The notes beneath the pieces were generated by a model, which did no database searches, was not told the origin of the DNA, and saw nothing but the letters and a program-made list of their open reading frames with translations. A stretch of DNA of 64,000 bases, from assembly GCF_963675165.1 (NCBI RefSeq), contig NC_087381.1, forward strand, positions 1,488,001 through 1,552,000, in the 5' to 3' direction. This DNA comes from Halichondria panicea. Its lineage: Eukaryota; Porifera; Demospongiae; Suberitida; Halichondriidae. Positions 54,295 to 63,979 of this stretch are shown here, in pieces. How positions within the stretch are numbered: the stretch's first letter is position 1; every line of letters starts with the position of its first letter. A program made the position numbers and the translations under genes.

Positions 54295-55380
54295 TAGATG
54301 TAGGAGAGAGGGATTGGAAACGGAAGTAGATTTCAATGTACTTCACATATGACCTCGATAAACATCCGCGCCTCGCTTAATGAGGGCTAATCTATTCCCC
54401 AGGAACTTCGCGGGTAACTGAGATTATTGCAAATCTAGGATTTTATGAGTTGTCACTAGTATTCTGTTAAGTTTTCCAGTATCCAGTGCAACTGTGCTTT
54501 ATATAGATAGTGAATAACCATTATTCAAGCTCTATTTACCGTTGCAACTATCTTCTTCATTGAATTTAGGTAAGTTTAATCTTGTATTGTACACATTTAT
54601 CCCTTTTTCTCTGAAATGATTAATGTTTAGGTCGTATACTTCAATATGCTTGTTGGTAAATCATGTGGTATCACCCCAAGCCAAAGAAAATTAGTCATAC
54701 ATCAGCTGGTAGAATTTAGTGCTAGAAAAAAGTTGAATTAAAGAGCACCACTAAAGATCCCTTTTTTGGGAATACGCTAAGCGTTACAGAAATTTTAATT
54801 TTAGGCATACATTCCCTTATGATTGGTGATCACCCCAAGAGCATTAGTTTTGGATCAGGTGGATGTATAGCTTTTGTGTGCATGAATGTGTAGTCACCTA
54901 TTTTTACCTCATAATTGTTATTGGCCCGGTAGTAGATTGTGGTGAAGGGCCTGTAGGCCCGAGATATTTAACTACTACAAATGCTGTTTCATATAGCAAT
55001 ACCTCGCAAGCCAAAACTTACTGAGTACGCTGAAGAAAAGAAGACAGAAGAATATCCCTCCTCTCTACACCCCTACACGTCACCGCCCTCGTAAATGTTA
55101 TCGGCTGTTCCGGCTATATATACACCCTTGTATACCTCACCAGCTTCTCTCCATCTAAGACTGTCTGATTAGAGTGCTAAACTAATCATAATTATAGCTG
55201 TATAATAATCATTTTTATCGTGTAAGTTTTTGTTAATGTTGTTCGGTTTGATCCCACTCGTTTTACACTTAGAAAGCAACTGGCAGTGCTGTGGAGTGTT
55301 TTTGCTGTCTCCAAGTGTATGTAATTATACTTAATGAATTGGAAATTGAAATGTACGCTCACCAGCCTAGTATATATATT
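54295..55380 (+). other. Spacer, no gene recognised
   Basis: Composition is less AT-rich than the array. A TATA-like CTATATATACACC with downstream CTCACCAGCTTC lies at about 55113, but no open frame follows, so it is not called a promoter. Confidence 0.35.
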
Positions 55381-55463
55381 TAGACTACATTACATCATCT
55401 GTAATTGATCTGATTGGCTAAAAACAGTAGATTACATGGAAGCATAATCTACTGGAAGAACTT

Positions 55464-55546
55464 ATTCTACAGGAAATGGGCGCATATTCTACAGGAAATG
55501 GGCGCATATTCTACAGGAAGTGGACGCATATTCTACAGGAAGTGAC
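55464..55546. repeat. 22-bp tandem repeat
   Basis: ATTCTACAGGAAATGGGCG plus CAT, repeated at 55464, 55486 and 55508 and in part at 55530, with AAATGGG changing to AAGTGGA across units. Similar units occur at 56480-56530. Confidence 0.85.
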
Positions 55547-55869
55547 AATAATTTGCAGGAAGTTCTCAAAAGTTGGAATGAAATTTTTAGTGAAAGTGAC
55601 AAGAAGATGACAAAAACATTATAAAAAACACAGAATGCAATAGTTTGTTCAGTCAATATCCATTCTTTCCATGTCCACTGTTGCTTTGTATTGCTTTTTC
55701 CAGTTGGGCATGGGCAAGGGGGCCAGGAAGCATCAAAAACACTTTAGCAGTTGCTTGACACTTTCTATTGAGGTTCCATGCCGGTCCAGTCTGCTCTATA
55801 CCCCCTCCACTCCACCACAGTGCTTCATTCTTCTTCTTGTAGTGTTGCAGAGTCAGTTCTAGCATAGTT

Positions 55870-55998
55870 CTATGTTCTTTTTACTTGTCTGTTCTTTCCA
55901 GTATCTTCAGGAAGCGTTTCACAAGCTTTACTAAGTTTTACTGTAGTTTTTCGTTGTTTTGAAGCCGTCTTCTTGTCTTTTTCTGTCAACTGGTACAT
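55870..55998 (-). CDS. Small basic protein, 42 aa, inside the 865-bp element (doubtful)
   Basis: On the minus strand a TTATAAAAAGCC (56073-56063) lies about 65 bp upstream of ACCATGTACC. The frame reads MYQLTEKDKKTASK, then a Lys-rich stretch, then PEDTGKNRQVKRT. The frame can be extended upstream to 56103. The second copy of the element (56480-57190) has indels in the leader and lacks this ATG context, which argues against a conserved gene. No family recognised. Confidence 0.2.
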   Translation of the reverse strand: MYQLTEKDKKTASKQRKTTVKLSKACETLPEDTGKNRQVKRT

Positions 55999-56259
55999 GG
56001 TGTCTCTCACAGCTCGTCCAGCTCGCACAAATTCAATTTCTGTTGCTACGCACCAAACCTGGCTTTTTATAACCACGCCTCGCGCATGCGCAATGAAGTC
56101 CAAGTTAGATAGACCACACCCACTCGTAGAATATGCGTCTTAGTAACCGCCTTGGTTACGGTTAGATTCCCTCGGCTTTGCGCCTCGGGCTAACCGCAAC
56201 CGCGGAGGTTACATAGACACATATTCTACTCTTAGGTGTAGTCTATCCTATACTTATGT

Positions 56260-56479
56260 GCCCCACATTCCAAAATGGATGTATAATAAATATATATAGG
56301 GATTGGCCACCAGTAAAAATTGCGTGGGATATTGGCTGGGAAAACTACTAGTACATGTGATTGACGTTGTAACGGATTGGAGTTATGCTCTCGTCTGATT
56401 TCTTGTTCCCACGCTTTTTTGTGGTTCCCCTGGCCAATCCTAGCAATTTTTCACATTGCAAATGTTTTTCTAGTCGGAT
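56260..56479. mobile_element. Right-end fragment of the 12725-type element
   Basis: CCCCACATTCCAAAATGG to TTTTTCTAGTCGGAT, with only one terminal repeat. It lies exactly between the two copies of the TAGACTACA element. Confidence 0.75.
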
Positions 56480-57190
56480 TCTACAGGAAGTGGACACATA
56501 TTCTACAGGAAATGGACGTATATTCTACAGGAAGTGACAAATAATTTGCAGGAAGTTCTCAAAAGTTGGAATGAAATTTTTAGTGAAAGTGACAAGAAGG
56601 TGACTAAAAACACAGAATGCAATAGTTTGTTCAGTCAATATCCATTCTTTCCATGTCCACTGTTGCTTTGTATTGCTTTTTCCAGTTGGGCATGGGCAGG
56701 GGGGCCAGGAAGCATCAAAAACACTTTAGCAGTCGCTTGACACTTTCTATTGAGGTTCCATGCCGGTCCAGTCTGCTCTATACCCCCTCCACTCCACCAC
56801 AGTGCTTCATTCTTCTTCTTGTAGTGTTGCAGTCAGTTCTAGCATAGTCTTTTTACTTGTCAGTTCTTTCCAGTATCTTCAAGAAGCGTTTCACAAGCTT
56901 TACTAAGTTTTACTGTAGTTTTTTGTTGTTTTGAAGCCGTCTTCTTGTCTTTTTCTGTCAACTGGTGTCTCTCACAGCTCTCCAGCTTGTCCAGCTCGCA
57001 CAAATTCAATTTCTGTTGCAAACCTGGCTTTTTATAACCACGCCTCGCGCATGCGCAATGAAGTCCAAGTTAGATAGACCACACCCACTCGTAGAATAGG
57101 TTACGGTTAGATTCCCTCAGCTTTGCACCTCGGGCTAACCGCAACCGCGGAGGTTACATAGACGCATATTCTACTCTTAGGTGTAGTCTA
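56480..57190. repeat. Second, left-truncated copy of the 865-bp element
   Basis: Follows 55530-56245 closely, with short deletions (near 56610, 56850 and 57090). The right-end foldback is partly deleted. Confidence 0.75.
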
Positions 57191-57644
57191 TCCTATACTA
57201 AATTGGCACCTCAGGGCTACAAGGGAAAATATGGCTCATAAATTGGCACCTCAAGCATATGCAGTAAAAATGTGTTTTCGATGAATGAAAATGTCTTGCA
57301 TGAGAAACAAAATGTCATAAATGAAAACATAGAGACAGAGGGTGTAGTCTGTAGACTAGTTCATCAAAAATTCTGCTGTGTGCTTGCAGAAGGAGCTGCT
57401 TTAGAGACACTCTGGGAGAGGGCTAGGGCTCAGGCTGAGCCTTGCTCAGTAGCACTAGTACTGCACGCACTGCACTAGGCCTGTTCAGCTTCTGTATTTA
57501 AATAAAAAGAAGCCAGTTTAGTAATAATATAGGAGTGGCTATTTTAAGCTTACCTTTGCTTGCCTACTAGCCTGGCATAGCTGAAGAGAGCTGGTCTAGA
57601 CACCGTCTAGAGCTAGCTGTGTTGTTTCTTAACTAATACATATT
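57191..57644 (+). other. Spacer, nothing recognised
   Basis: AAATTGGCACCTCA occurs twice (about 57200 and 57240). A 68-codon frame at 57272 has no recognisable content. Confidence 0.35.
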
Positions 57645-57842
57645 TTAAGCATACACTATATATGCTAGGCAAGCCTCTACTTACCGAACTCTCAGGTGAA
57701 ATAAACAGAAGTTGATTATTTAATTAAACGTACTGTTTTCAATTTCATTCACATGTATATCATATGCAGTCGCTATAATTAGTGGATTTACTCCTACTGC
57801 ATCAAAATATCAATAGCTATTATTATAGTCTAAGATATAGGT
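57645..57842 (+). promoter_or_regulatory. Flank type C upstream block
   Basis: AAGCATACACTATATATGC to GATATAGGT, with GAACTCTCAGGTGAAATA at 57686-57703. The long repeat R1 usually upstream is absent here, so the conserved block alone marks this flank type. Confidence 0.45.
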
Positions 57843-59792
57843 ATGGATTTCTTCTATCTCCTAATGTTAACACTCAATTCGCTTCTTATGATTGCTACTG
57901 CTAATTCTGTGCCAGTAAAAGCAAACACTGAAGCAGTGGATAACAATACTTGCTGGACAAAGATACAAATACCCTGTGAAACTTTATCAACAACACAAGC
58001 TAGTTTAATGAAAGATTTGAGTTCAGAGAAGTTTATTGGTTCAATGGTAATCGAAGATCATGACATGTCTTGTTATCCGTGGATGTTTCGTAATTCAACA
58101 AATGGAAAATGTGAATGTAGTAACATTCCATATCGCTCTATACTATGTGATGCTGAAATCAGTAGGACATCCATTCTTGATTGCTATTGTATGACTTACG
58201 ATAGTGAGAGCAATGAAACTCAATTAGGAAGATGTGTGTATGGTTGCGGGCATAAAACAGATACTGTGTTTTATCTACTTCCAAATAACACAGACGATCT
58301 TAATACATACTCTTGTGGAAGAATGAACCGCGATTCAACACTGTGTGGGCAGTGTCTACCAGGATATTCACCACTCTTGTACTCGTATGAAATGAAATGC
58401 ATGAACTGCACTGGAGAGAACATGACCTACAACTGGATTAAGTACATAGCAGTTGCTTACATTCTTTTAACATTCTTCTTTTTCTTCGTCGTAATCTTTA
58501 AATTCAATGGAACTTCACCAATGCTGAAAGGTTTCATTAATATTTCCCAAGCACTTGTTTCACCTATAGCTGCAAGAGCTTTTCTTTTTGTTACTTCAAG
58601 GAAAGCTTATATTAGAGCTTTTGATACCTTTTATGGTATCTGGAGTTTGGATTTCTTTCGTACCGTCATTCCACCTATTTGTGCGACGGACATCAGTCAA
58701 ATACAAGTGCTTGCTTTGGACTATGCTATTGCCTTTTATCCATTGGTACTGGTTATTCTGACTTACTTTCTCATTAGTTTGCATGGCCGTGATGTACGTA
58801 TAGTTGTTTGGTTGTGGAGACCTTTTCATATGTTTTTCAGTTTAGTTAGTCAAAGCTGGGATATGGAAGGGTCGATCGTGAATGCTTTTGCTACCTTCTT
58901 TTTACTATCCTACTTAAAATTTCTCAACACTACTATTGAGTTATTAGTATTTACTAGAATGTATGTACTGGAAGCTAACAGCAAAGAATATGTTATAAAG
59001 TATGTACTTTACTATGATGCCACAGTGGAATTCTTTGGACGCGAACATCTTCCGTATGCAATAGTAGCTTTGTTTGTTGGAGTTTTTGCTGTAATACTTC
59101 CTATAGTGTTTCTGATCATATATCCGATGAAATGGTTTCAGAAGTGTCTTAATGCTTTGAAAATTCAGCGTCAACGTCTTGACATGTTTGTCAACTGTTA
59201 CCAAGGTTACTACAAGGATGGAACGAATGGTACCAGAGATTATCGATGGTTTTCTGTGGCATTCTTTATTCTTCAGATGATTGTGTTCGTACTATTTACA
59301 TTATCGCAAAGTATCTATTGTTGTTCTATTGGAGCGTTAGTCACAGTTACTCTCATGTTTATGCAACTTTCGTTACGACCATACAAGGAAGAATTCAAAG
59401 CGTACAACATAACAGATGCCTTCATGCTACTGATTCTTAGTGGACTGCTCATTATGATAATCGCAGAAGATGAAGCTGGCATCAAAGCTTCCTACTTCAG
59501 TACATTTTCTCATTTGATTCTAGCACTCATTGGAATTATCCCAACCATCTATTTTTTTGCGTTGATCATTTGGTTGCTTCTGGTAAAGAAACATCTCAAA
59601 ACTTGGTGCATAAGCAAATTTCGGAGCTTTCGAGCTCAGCCTGACATCCCACAAATTGAAGAGTCATTTTCAGAGAGTGATATTCCACATCGGTTAGAGA
59701 ATCCATCAAATTACTCCTCTCCAAATACCCCGCTGATTTCTGCCCCCCAAAAAGATGCAAAGTATGGCTCAACAGTTGTTCCAGAGCCATGA
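57843..59792 (+). CDS. Array copy 14: multi-pass membrane protein, 649 aa
   Basis: Intact. Features: VPVKANTEAV; SSEKFIGSMVIED with MSCYPWMFRN; YRSILCDAE; FYLLPNNTDDLNTY; AYILLTFF in TM1; shortened segment FVTSRKAYIRAFDTFYG; SLHGRDVR; RPFHMFFSLV; IYCCSIGAL; KAYNITD; IIAEDEAGIKAS, where E replaces the G of GDEA; and ALIIWLLLVKKHLK. The tail QPDIPQIEESF ends KYGSTVVPEP. It is the intact partner of the pseudogene at 39428 over the last two thirds, which shows what that copy lost. Confidence 0.9.
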   Translation: MDFFYLLMLTLNSLLMIATANSVPVKANTEAVDNNTCWTKIQIPCETLSTTQASLMKDLSSEKFIGSMVIEDHDMSCYPWMFRNSTNGKCECSNIPYRSILCDAEISRTSILDCYCMTYDSESNETQLGRCVYGCGHKTDTVFYLLPNNTDDLNTYSCGRMNRDSTLCGQCLPGYSPLLYSYEMKCMNCTGENMTYNWIKYIAVAYILLTFFFFFVVIFKFNGTSPMLKGFINISQALVSPIAARAFLFVTSRKAYIRAFDTFYGIWSLDFFRTVIPPICATDISQIQVLALDYAIAFYPLVLVILTYFLISLHGRDVRIVVWLWRPFHMFFSLVSQSWDMEGSIVNAFATFFLLSYLKFLNTTIELLVFTRMYVLEANSKEYVIKYVLYYDATVEFFGREHLPYAIVALFVGVFAVILPIVFLIIYPMKWFQKCLNALKIQRQRLDMFVNCYQGYYKDGTNGTRDYRWFSVAFFILQMIVFVLFTLSQSIYCCSIGALVTVTLMFMQLSLRPYKEEFKAYNITDAFMLLILSGLLIMIIAEDEAGIKASYFSTFSHLILALIGIIPTIYFFALIIWLLLVKKHLKTWCISKFRSFRAQPDIPQIEESFSESDIPHRLENPSNYSSPNTPLISAPQKDAKYGSTVVPEP

Positions 59793-60214
59793 TTGTATAC
59801 TAAAGTTGACTATAATTATTAGTATATAGTGTACTGTCTAGTGTAGCTTCCTTTGGCATTTTTGTACTCAGACCGATTTTTATGAAAAGACAACTCGGCC
59901 TGGGATCGAAGTTTAAAAAAAAAAAGTTTACGTGTCTTATTATAATTATGCTCGGCGGGGGAAGAAGAAGAGAGGAAAGTAATCCTAAACTCTACTTGAT
60001 TTTGTCCCCAATTTGATTAGCCTAGGTTTGGCCCCCATATTATAATATTCTTATACAGCACAGAGTAGCCCGAGCCCGACTCCACTACCAAGAGCGCGTA
60101 TTGACGAAGTCATAATTGTCAGTAGTGGGCTCATAATCACTGATGACAAATTCTGGCGATGTCATTGTCTAATGAGTAATGGCAGTACTCATGCAGAGGA
60201 GGTCAGACATGTGT
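59793..60214 (+). other. Spacer paired with 41389-41808
   Basis: Near-identical over its full length, continuing into the truncated fragment that follows in both places. Confidence 0.6.
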
Positions 60215-60764
60215 GCTTACATTCCTTTAACATTCTTTCATAATTTTTAAATTTAACGAAACTTTTCCTTTGCTGAAGTTGTTCATTGGTGTGTCCCAGG
60301 GACTTTTTTCACCTATTTCCATTCGAGCTTTTCTTTCTGTCATTTCAGGGAAGGCGTACATTGAGAATTTCTATAGGCTGCACCCTATAGCACCTGGAAT
60401 TTGGATTTTTTTCGTACTGTCATTCCACCTATTTGTGCGACGGAAATCAGTCAAATACAGGTGCTTGCTTTGGACTATGCTATTGCCTTTTATCCATTGG
60501 TACTGGTTATTCTGACTTACTTTCTCATTAGTTTGCATAGCCGTGATGTACGTATAGTTGTTTGGTTGTGGATACCTTTTCATAAGGTTTTCAGTTTAGT
60601 TAGTCAAAGCTGGGATATGGAAGGGTCGATGGTGAATGCTTTTGCTACCTTCTTTTTACTCTCCTATTTAAAATTTCTCAACACTACTACTGAGTTACTA
60701 ATATTCACGACAGTATATGTACTGAAGGACAACAGCAAAGAATACGATATAAAGCATGTACTTT
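60215..60764 (+). pseudogene. Array fragment, TM1 to post-TM3, cut at both ends
   Basis: Begins like 41809 with the same small deletions. From about 60580 it follows the intact copy at 46285 instead (KVFSLVSQSWDMEG, NTTTELLIFTTVYV) and stops inside CATGTACTTT. The next bases belong to an inverted fragment. Confidence 0.85.
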
Positions 60765-60769
60765 GATTA

Positions 60770-60995
60770 TACGAAAGAAATCTAAATTCCAGATGCCATA
60801 AAAGCTACCTAAAGCTCTAATGAAATTCTCAATATAAGCTTTCCTTGAAATAACAGAAAGAAAAGCTTTTGCAGATATAGGTGAAACAAGTCCTTGGGAA
60901 ATACTAATGAAACCTTTCAGCATTGGTGAAGTTCCATTGAATTTGAAGATTACAACGAAGAAAAAGAAGAATGTTAAAGGAATGTAAGCAACTGC
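60770..60995 (-). pseudogene. Inverted array fragment at the array edge
   Basis: Reverse-complemented, it reads from AVAYIPLTFF to GIWNLDFFR, including MLKGFISISQGLVSPISAKAF, closest to the copy at 46285. It joins the plus-strand fragment at 60765-60769 (GATTA) and meets Sin3-like sequence at about 60996. Confidence 0.85.
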
Positions 60996-61011
60996 AATTA
61001 GGAAGATAAAA

Positions 61012-61677
61012 CTAAACTAAAAGTTCAAAGGTCAAAGTGTAGTCTTTCTTCTGAATAAAGATAGAGTGAAATTGAAAGCCAATCACTTAATTTGCAATTA
61101 CACATGTACCGGTACATGTACTTACAAAGACAACTCGGCAGCAATTGTCATCTCCCATCAGAGACTCCGCCTTCCTCTGGTAGGCTGACTCCGCCCCCAA
61201 TCGAGACTCTCCACGTACAAAAGAGGGTGGTATGTTCTCAACAAAGCTTGTGTACAGGAATCATCTTATAGCAACTCTCTTCCGAGATAATAGCGTGAAG
61301 CTGTAGATGTGTGTGTGTGTGAAGGGGAGTGGGTTATTTTAATTTTTCAAATAACTATAAAAAAAACTCGTAGTCGGCAGGATTTGAACCTGCGCGGCAG
61401 AGCCCAATAGATTTCTAGTCTATCACCTTAACCACTCGGCCACGACTACACACACAAGTACTTCCACATCTACTGCATATGGGTGCATATCATAATAATA
61501 TTGCTCACCAAAGCTCGTAGAAGCACGCTAACGACATGTAATTAGCCCCTCCCATTGCTAGACCCCTCACCTGTCTGACGATGTTCTGTACGAGTCGGTC
61601 GATGGTGAACACGACGTAGGCATTGACTCCGAACATCTCACGACACGTGTCTTCATACGTCGTTGTGTCGATATTTC
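61012..61677 (-). CDS. Sin3: Sin3 co-repressor homologue, three C-terminal-region exons, apparently truncated
   Basis: Minus-strand exons with GT-AG borders: 61677-61571, 61300-61126 and 61050-61012. Exon 1 reads [19 protein letters not shown] and [16 protein letters not shown], characteristic of the C-terminal half of SIN3. Exon 2 starts [13 protein letters not shown] and ends [18 protein letters not shown]. Exon 3 reads [12 protein letters not shown], then TAG. Sin3 scaffolds histone deacetylase complexes in the nucleus. Exon 1 ends and exon 3 starts in phase 0, but exon 2 is 175 nt, one too many. Frames match only if a base near 61261 is skipped, or if a very short intron lies inside. About 150 residues normally follow FELL in animal SIN3; here a stop comes 16 bp before the array. 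Upstream exons must lie beyond the window. Confidence 0.75.
61359..61366 (-). terminator. Pol III terminator of the tRNA
   Basis: A run of eight T on the minus strand begins two bases past the discriminator base. Confidence 0.7.
61369..61449 (-). tRNA. tRNA-Ser(AGA)
   Basis: On the minus strand GTAGTCG pairs with CGACTAC, followed by discriminator G. Type II with a long variable arm (TTGGGCTCTGCCGC). The anticodon loop is CTAGAAA with AGA at 61416-61414. A box TGGCCGAGTGG is at 61442-61432 and B box GGTTCAAATCC at 61390-61380. CCA is not encoded, as expected for a nuclear gene. The gene lies inside the 270-bp intron between Sin3 exons, in the same orientation. Confidence 0.92.
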
Positions 61678-62035
61678 CTGTACATGTACAAGTATGTGTA
61701 TGGGATAACCTTTGACGTGGTCAGTTCAATGAGATCGATTGCTACATAAAAGCTTGCATGGTTTAGTATATCTATTCGGATATCGTAGACAAAAGTCTAC
61801 TGAATTCTCTTGTAATTGCGTACATGTAGATACCCTAACTCAAGTAATGGACAGTAAACAGTACCTACCTACAATAAGTATTATACTAAAAAAGGCCTCA
61901 CTCTGAGCAAGGAGCAGATTACAGAACCCCCCCTCATAACAAACAAATAAAGTACACCAAACAAGGGAGCCACACACCAGTAAACCCAACCCCAAACTAG
62001 GGAATCACAAGGTACCTTCTGTAATCTGCTCTTAC
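61678..62035 (-). other. Sin3 intron sequence with a 15-bp inverted pair
   Basis: GAGCAGATTACAGAA at 61912-61926 is mirrored by TTCTGTAATCTGCTC at 62017-62031, perhaps a small element. No further Sin3 exon was recognised. Confidence 0.45.
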
Positions 62036-62039
62036 TTAA

Positions 62040-63979
62040 AGGGAAGGTACCATGAAAAAATAAAGTATTATTTTTTTGCCTTAAAATGTTCTTTGTGAGA
62101 TATAAAATAACCTTGATGCAAAAAAATTTTTTTTAAAATTAAAGTTTCTGAGGAACAGGATTGTTAAGAAAGGCTTAAAATTTTACTTCCTGTTGAGGTC
62201 AAATGTGGGCGCGGTCAAACGTGACGTCAGAGTAGGTACTAGTAAACATTGAATTGATGCATACTGGTGGCTGCATGAGTCTGACTGACAGACACATGTG
62301 ATTTTAGCTATGATTTTCAAGCCAGTTGAGTTTTTCCTACTCCTTCTCATCTGTTGAGCATGAAAAAAGCTGCAGTGAAGATAAAGCAAGCGCTGTGGAG
62401 CCATATCTGTATGAGCGAGAAAGCCTTCCCATGCTAGTTCGAGTGGTGATGATGATGGTGACAATGAAGGCAGGATAGGAAATGTTAATTGACTAATTAG
62501 TATATAGACTAGGTCTATATGTATAAGTATACAGTCATGCAATTGAGTGTGTCAGGTGTGAATGCATGCGGTAGTACGTTGTGTAGAAATGTATATACCA
62601 ATAGAGAATCAGTGTGATGGATTTGATCCTTGATATGTGGGTGCTACAGATGGCGTACACTGCCCACAAACACAGATATGGTGAGGCAGATGAGAATGAA
62701 GTATACACCAGTAAGTTTATCAGTGCGAAAGGTATAACTTTCTTAACTAGTCGGTTGTGCTGGGGCTGGCTTGGAAGACATATAATTATACGAGTTGTTC
62801 TACCAAGCTGTGCATGCAGTATAGCTGCGATTCGTAACAAATTTCCTTCTTCTTCACATGCAGGATTATTGACTCAACCTGTATTACGTGTATTACTCTT
62901 GAGACAATTTAAAAGTTACGTTTTTGTCAATGTCGCGACAAACGTTTAGGAGAAGAAGATGCTGGGCTCAAAATTAGGTTGTATGGGATTTGACAACAGG
63001 GGGAGAGTCACCATGCATGAGTCCAAGCACTTCACACTAAATATCGACATCCTTGGTAGTTATAATTTATAATTTAGATGGGGTTTGAGTTACTATCGGT
63101 AATCTTTACATTATTAACACGTCAAGTTTTAGTTTCACTGGTCTTTGCATGACAATGAGACCCTTGCTGAAGTTGTTTCCAACATGAAAATAGGAAGAGA
63201 GGTACTGCATGCATATGTAGTCTGATCAGGAGTCTCAGTTGCATGCCGGGTCTACATGCAGGAGTCACGGTATAGAGAGGTTGTCTCTTGTAAAGCATCA
63301 AGTATCAACTGCAGCGAGGTATTATAATTATACATGATTGAACAAAAACAGAAGCTATTAACCTGTCTCCGTTCTCGCTTTTCCGTATACAGTGGCCGAC
63401 CGGGCACTTCTCTATAGGGCTATCTCTCCATTCCATGACTCTGATCTCAGGGCCTCTCTTTTTACAGGACAATATGGCAGTTTATTTCTGAATAACTGCC
63501 TTATAGAAAACAGTTAGAATGGCTTCAGACCTCAGATCTCAGCTTCTTCCTCTTTTGGATCCCAAACTGAGCAGCAAGGGAGGTCATATCTGTGAGTTTT
63601 CACTGTACACAGAAACAGGATTCTGTTGCTTTTCAGTGAGCTCTGGTAAATAGGACTTGTTTTTCCCACTCATATTTCAACTGAGAGAACTGTATGACTG
63701 CTAGATGTAAAGGAGCAACCAGCTGCAACACACTCAACACACACAGAATACATTTTACATGCAGCACAAATGCCTACTCTGACGTCACGTTTGACCGCGC
63801 CCACATTTGACCACAACAGGAAGCAAAATTTTAAGCCAGAAATTGTGTTTCTACAGTCCTGTTTCTCTGAAAAGTTAATTTTCAGAAAAATATTTTTTTG
63901 TCTCAGGGCTATTTTATACCCCACAAAGAACATTTTAAGGCAAAAAAATAAAACTTTATTTTTTCATGGTACCTTCCCT
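62040..63979. mobile_element. 1.94-kb TTAA-flanked element with about 200-bp terminal inverted repeats
   Basis: TTAA (62036-62039 and 63980-63983) flanks ends AGGGAAGGTACCATG and CATGGTACCTTCCCT. Arms extend to about 62246 and 63771 and include GACCGCGCCCACATTTGACC with its mirror. TTAA duplication fits the piggyBac or Kolobok groups. The interior has frames of 87-119 codons on both strands (62183-62542, 62535-62840, 62614-62949, 63670-63933), none with recognisable transposase motifs, so it looks non-autonomous. It sits upstream of the visible Sin3 exons, probably in an intron. Confidence 0.8.

Larger units (their letters stand above)
55381..56245. mobile_element. 865-bp element with TAGACTACA/TGTAGTCTA tips
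   Basis: The left end TAGACTACATTACATC and the right end TTAGGTGTAGTCTA give short inverted tips. Near the left are 22-bp tandem units; at the right is a foldback (ATAGACCACACCCACTCG against GGTGTAGTCTAT, with GTAACCGCC against GGAGGTTAC inside). The middle holds two short minus-strand frames. 56480-57190 is a second copy without the left end. Confidence 0.6.

Noticed and set aside
55105-55210. TATA-like promoter with first exon and donor
   Set aside because: TATATATA is common in this AT-rich sequence, and no open frame or recognisable exon follows.
57272-57478. 68-codon frame with Glu/Ala-rich end
   Set aside because: No similarity to anything recognised, no conserved flank and no second copy in the window.
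62535-62949. Overlapping 101- and 111-codon frames on opposite strands inside the TTAA element
   Set aside because: No recognisable transposase or other motif, and they overlap each other; probably random openness in non-autonomous element DNA.
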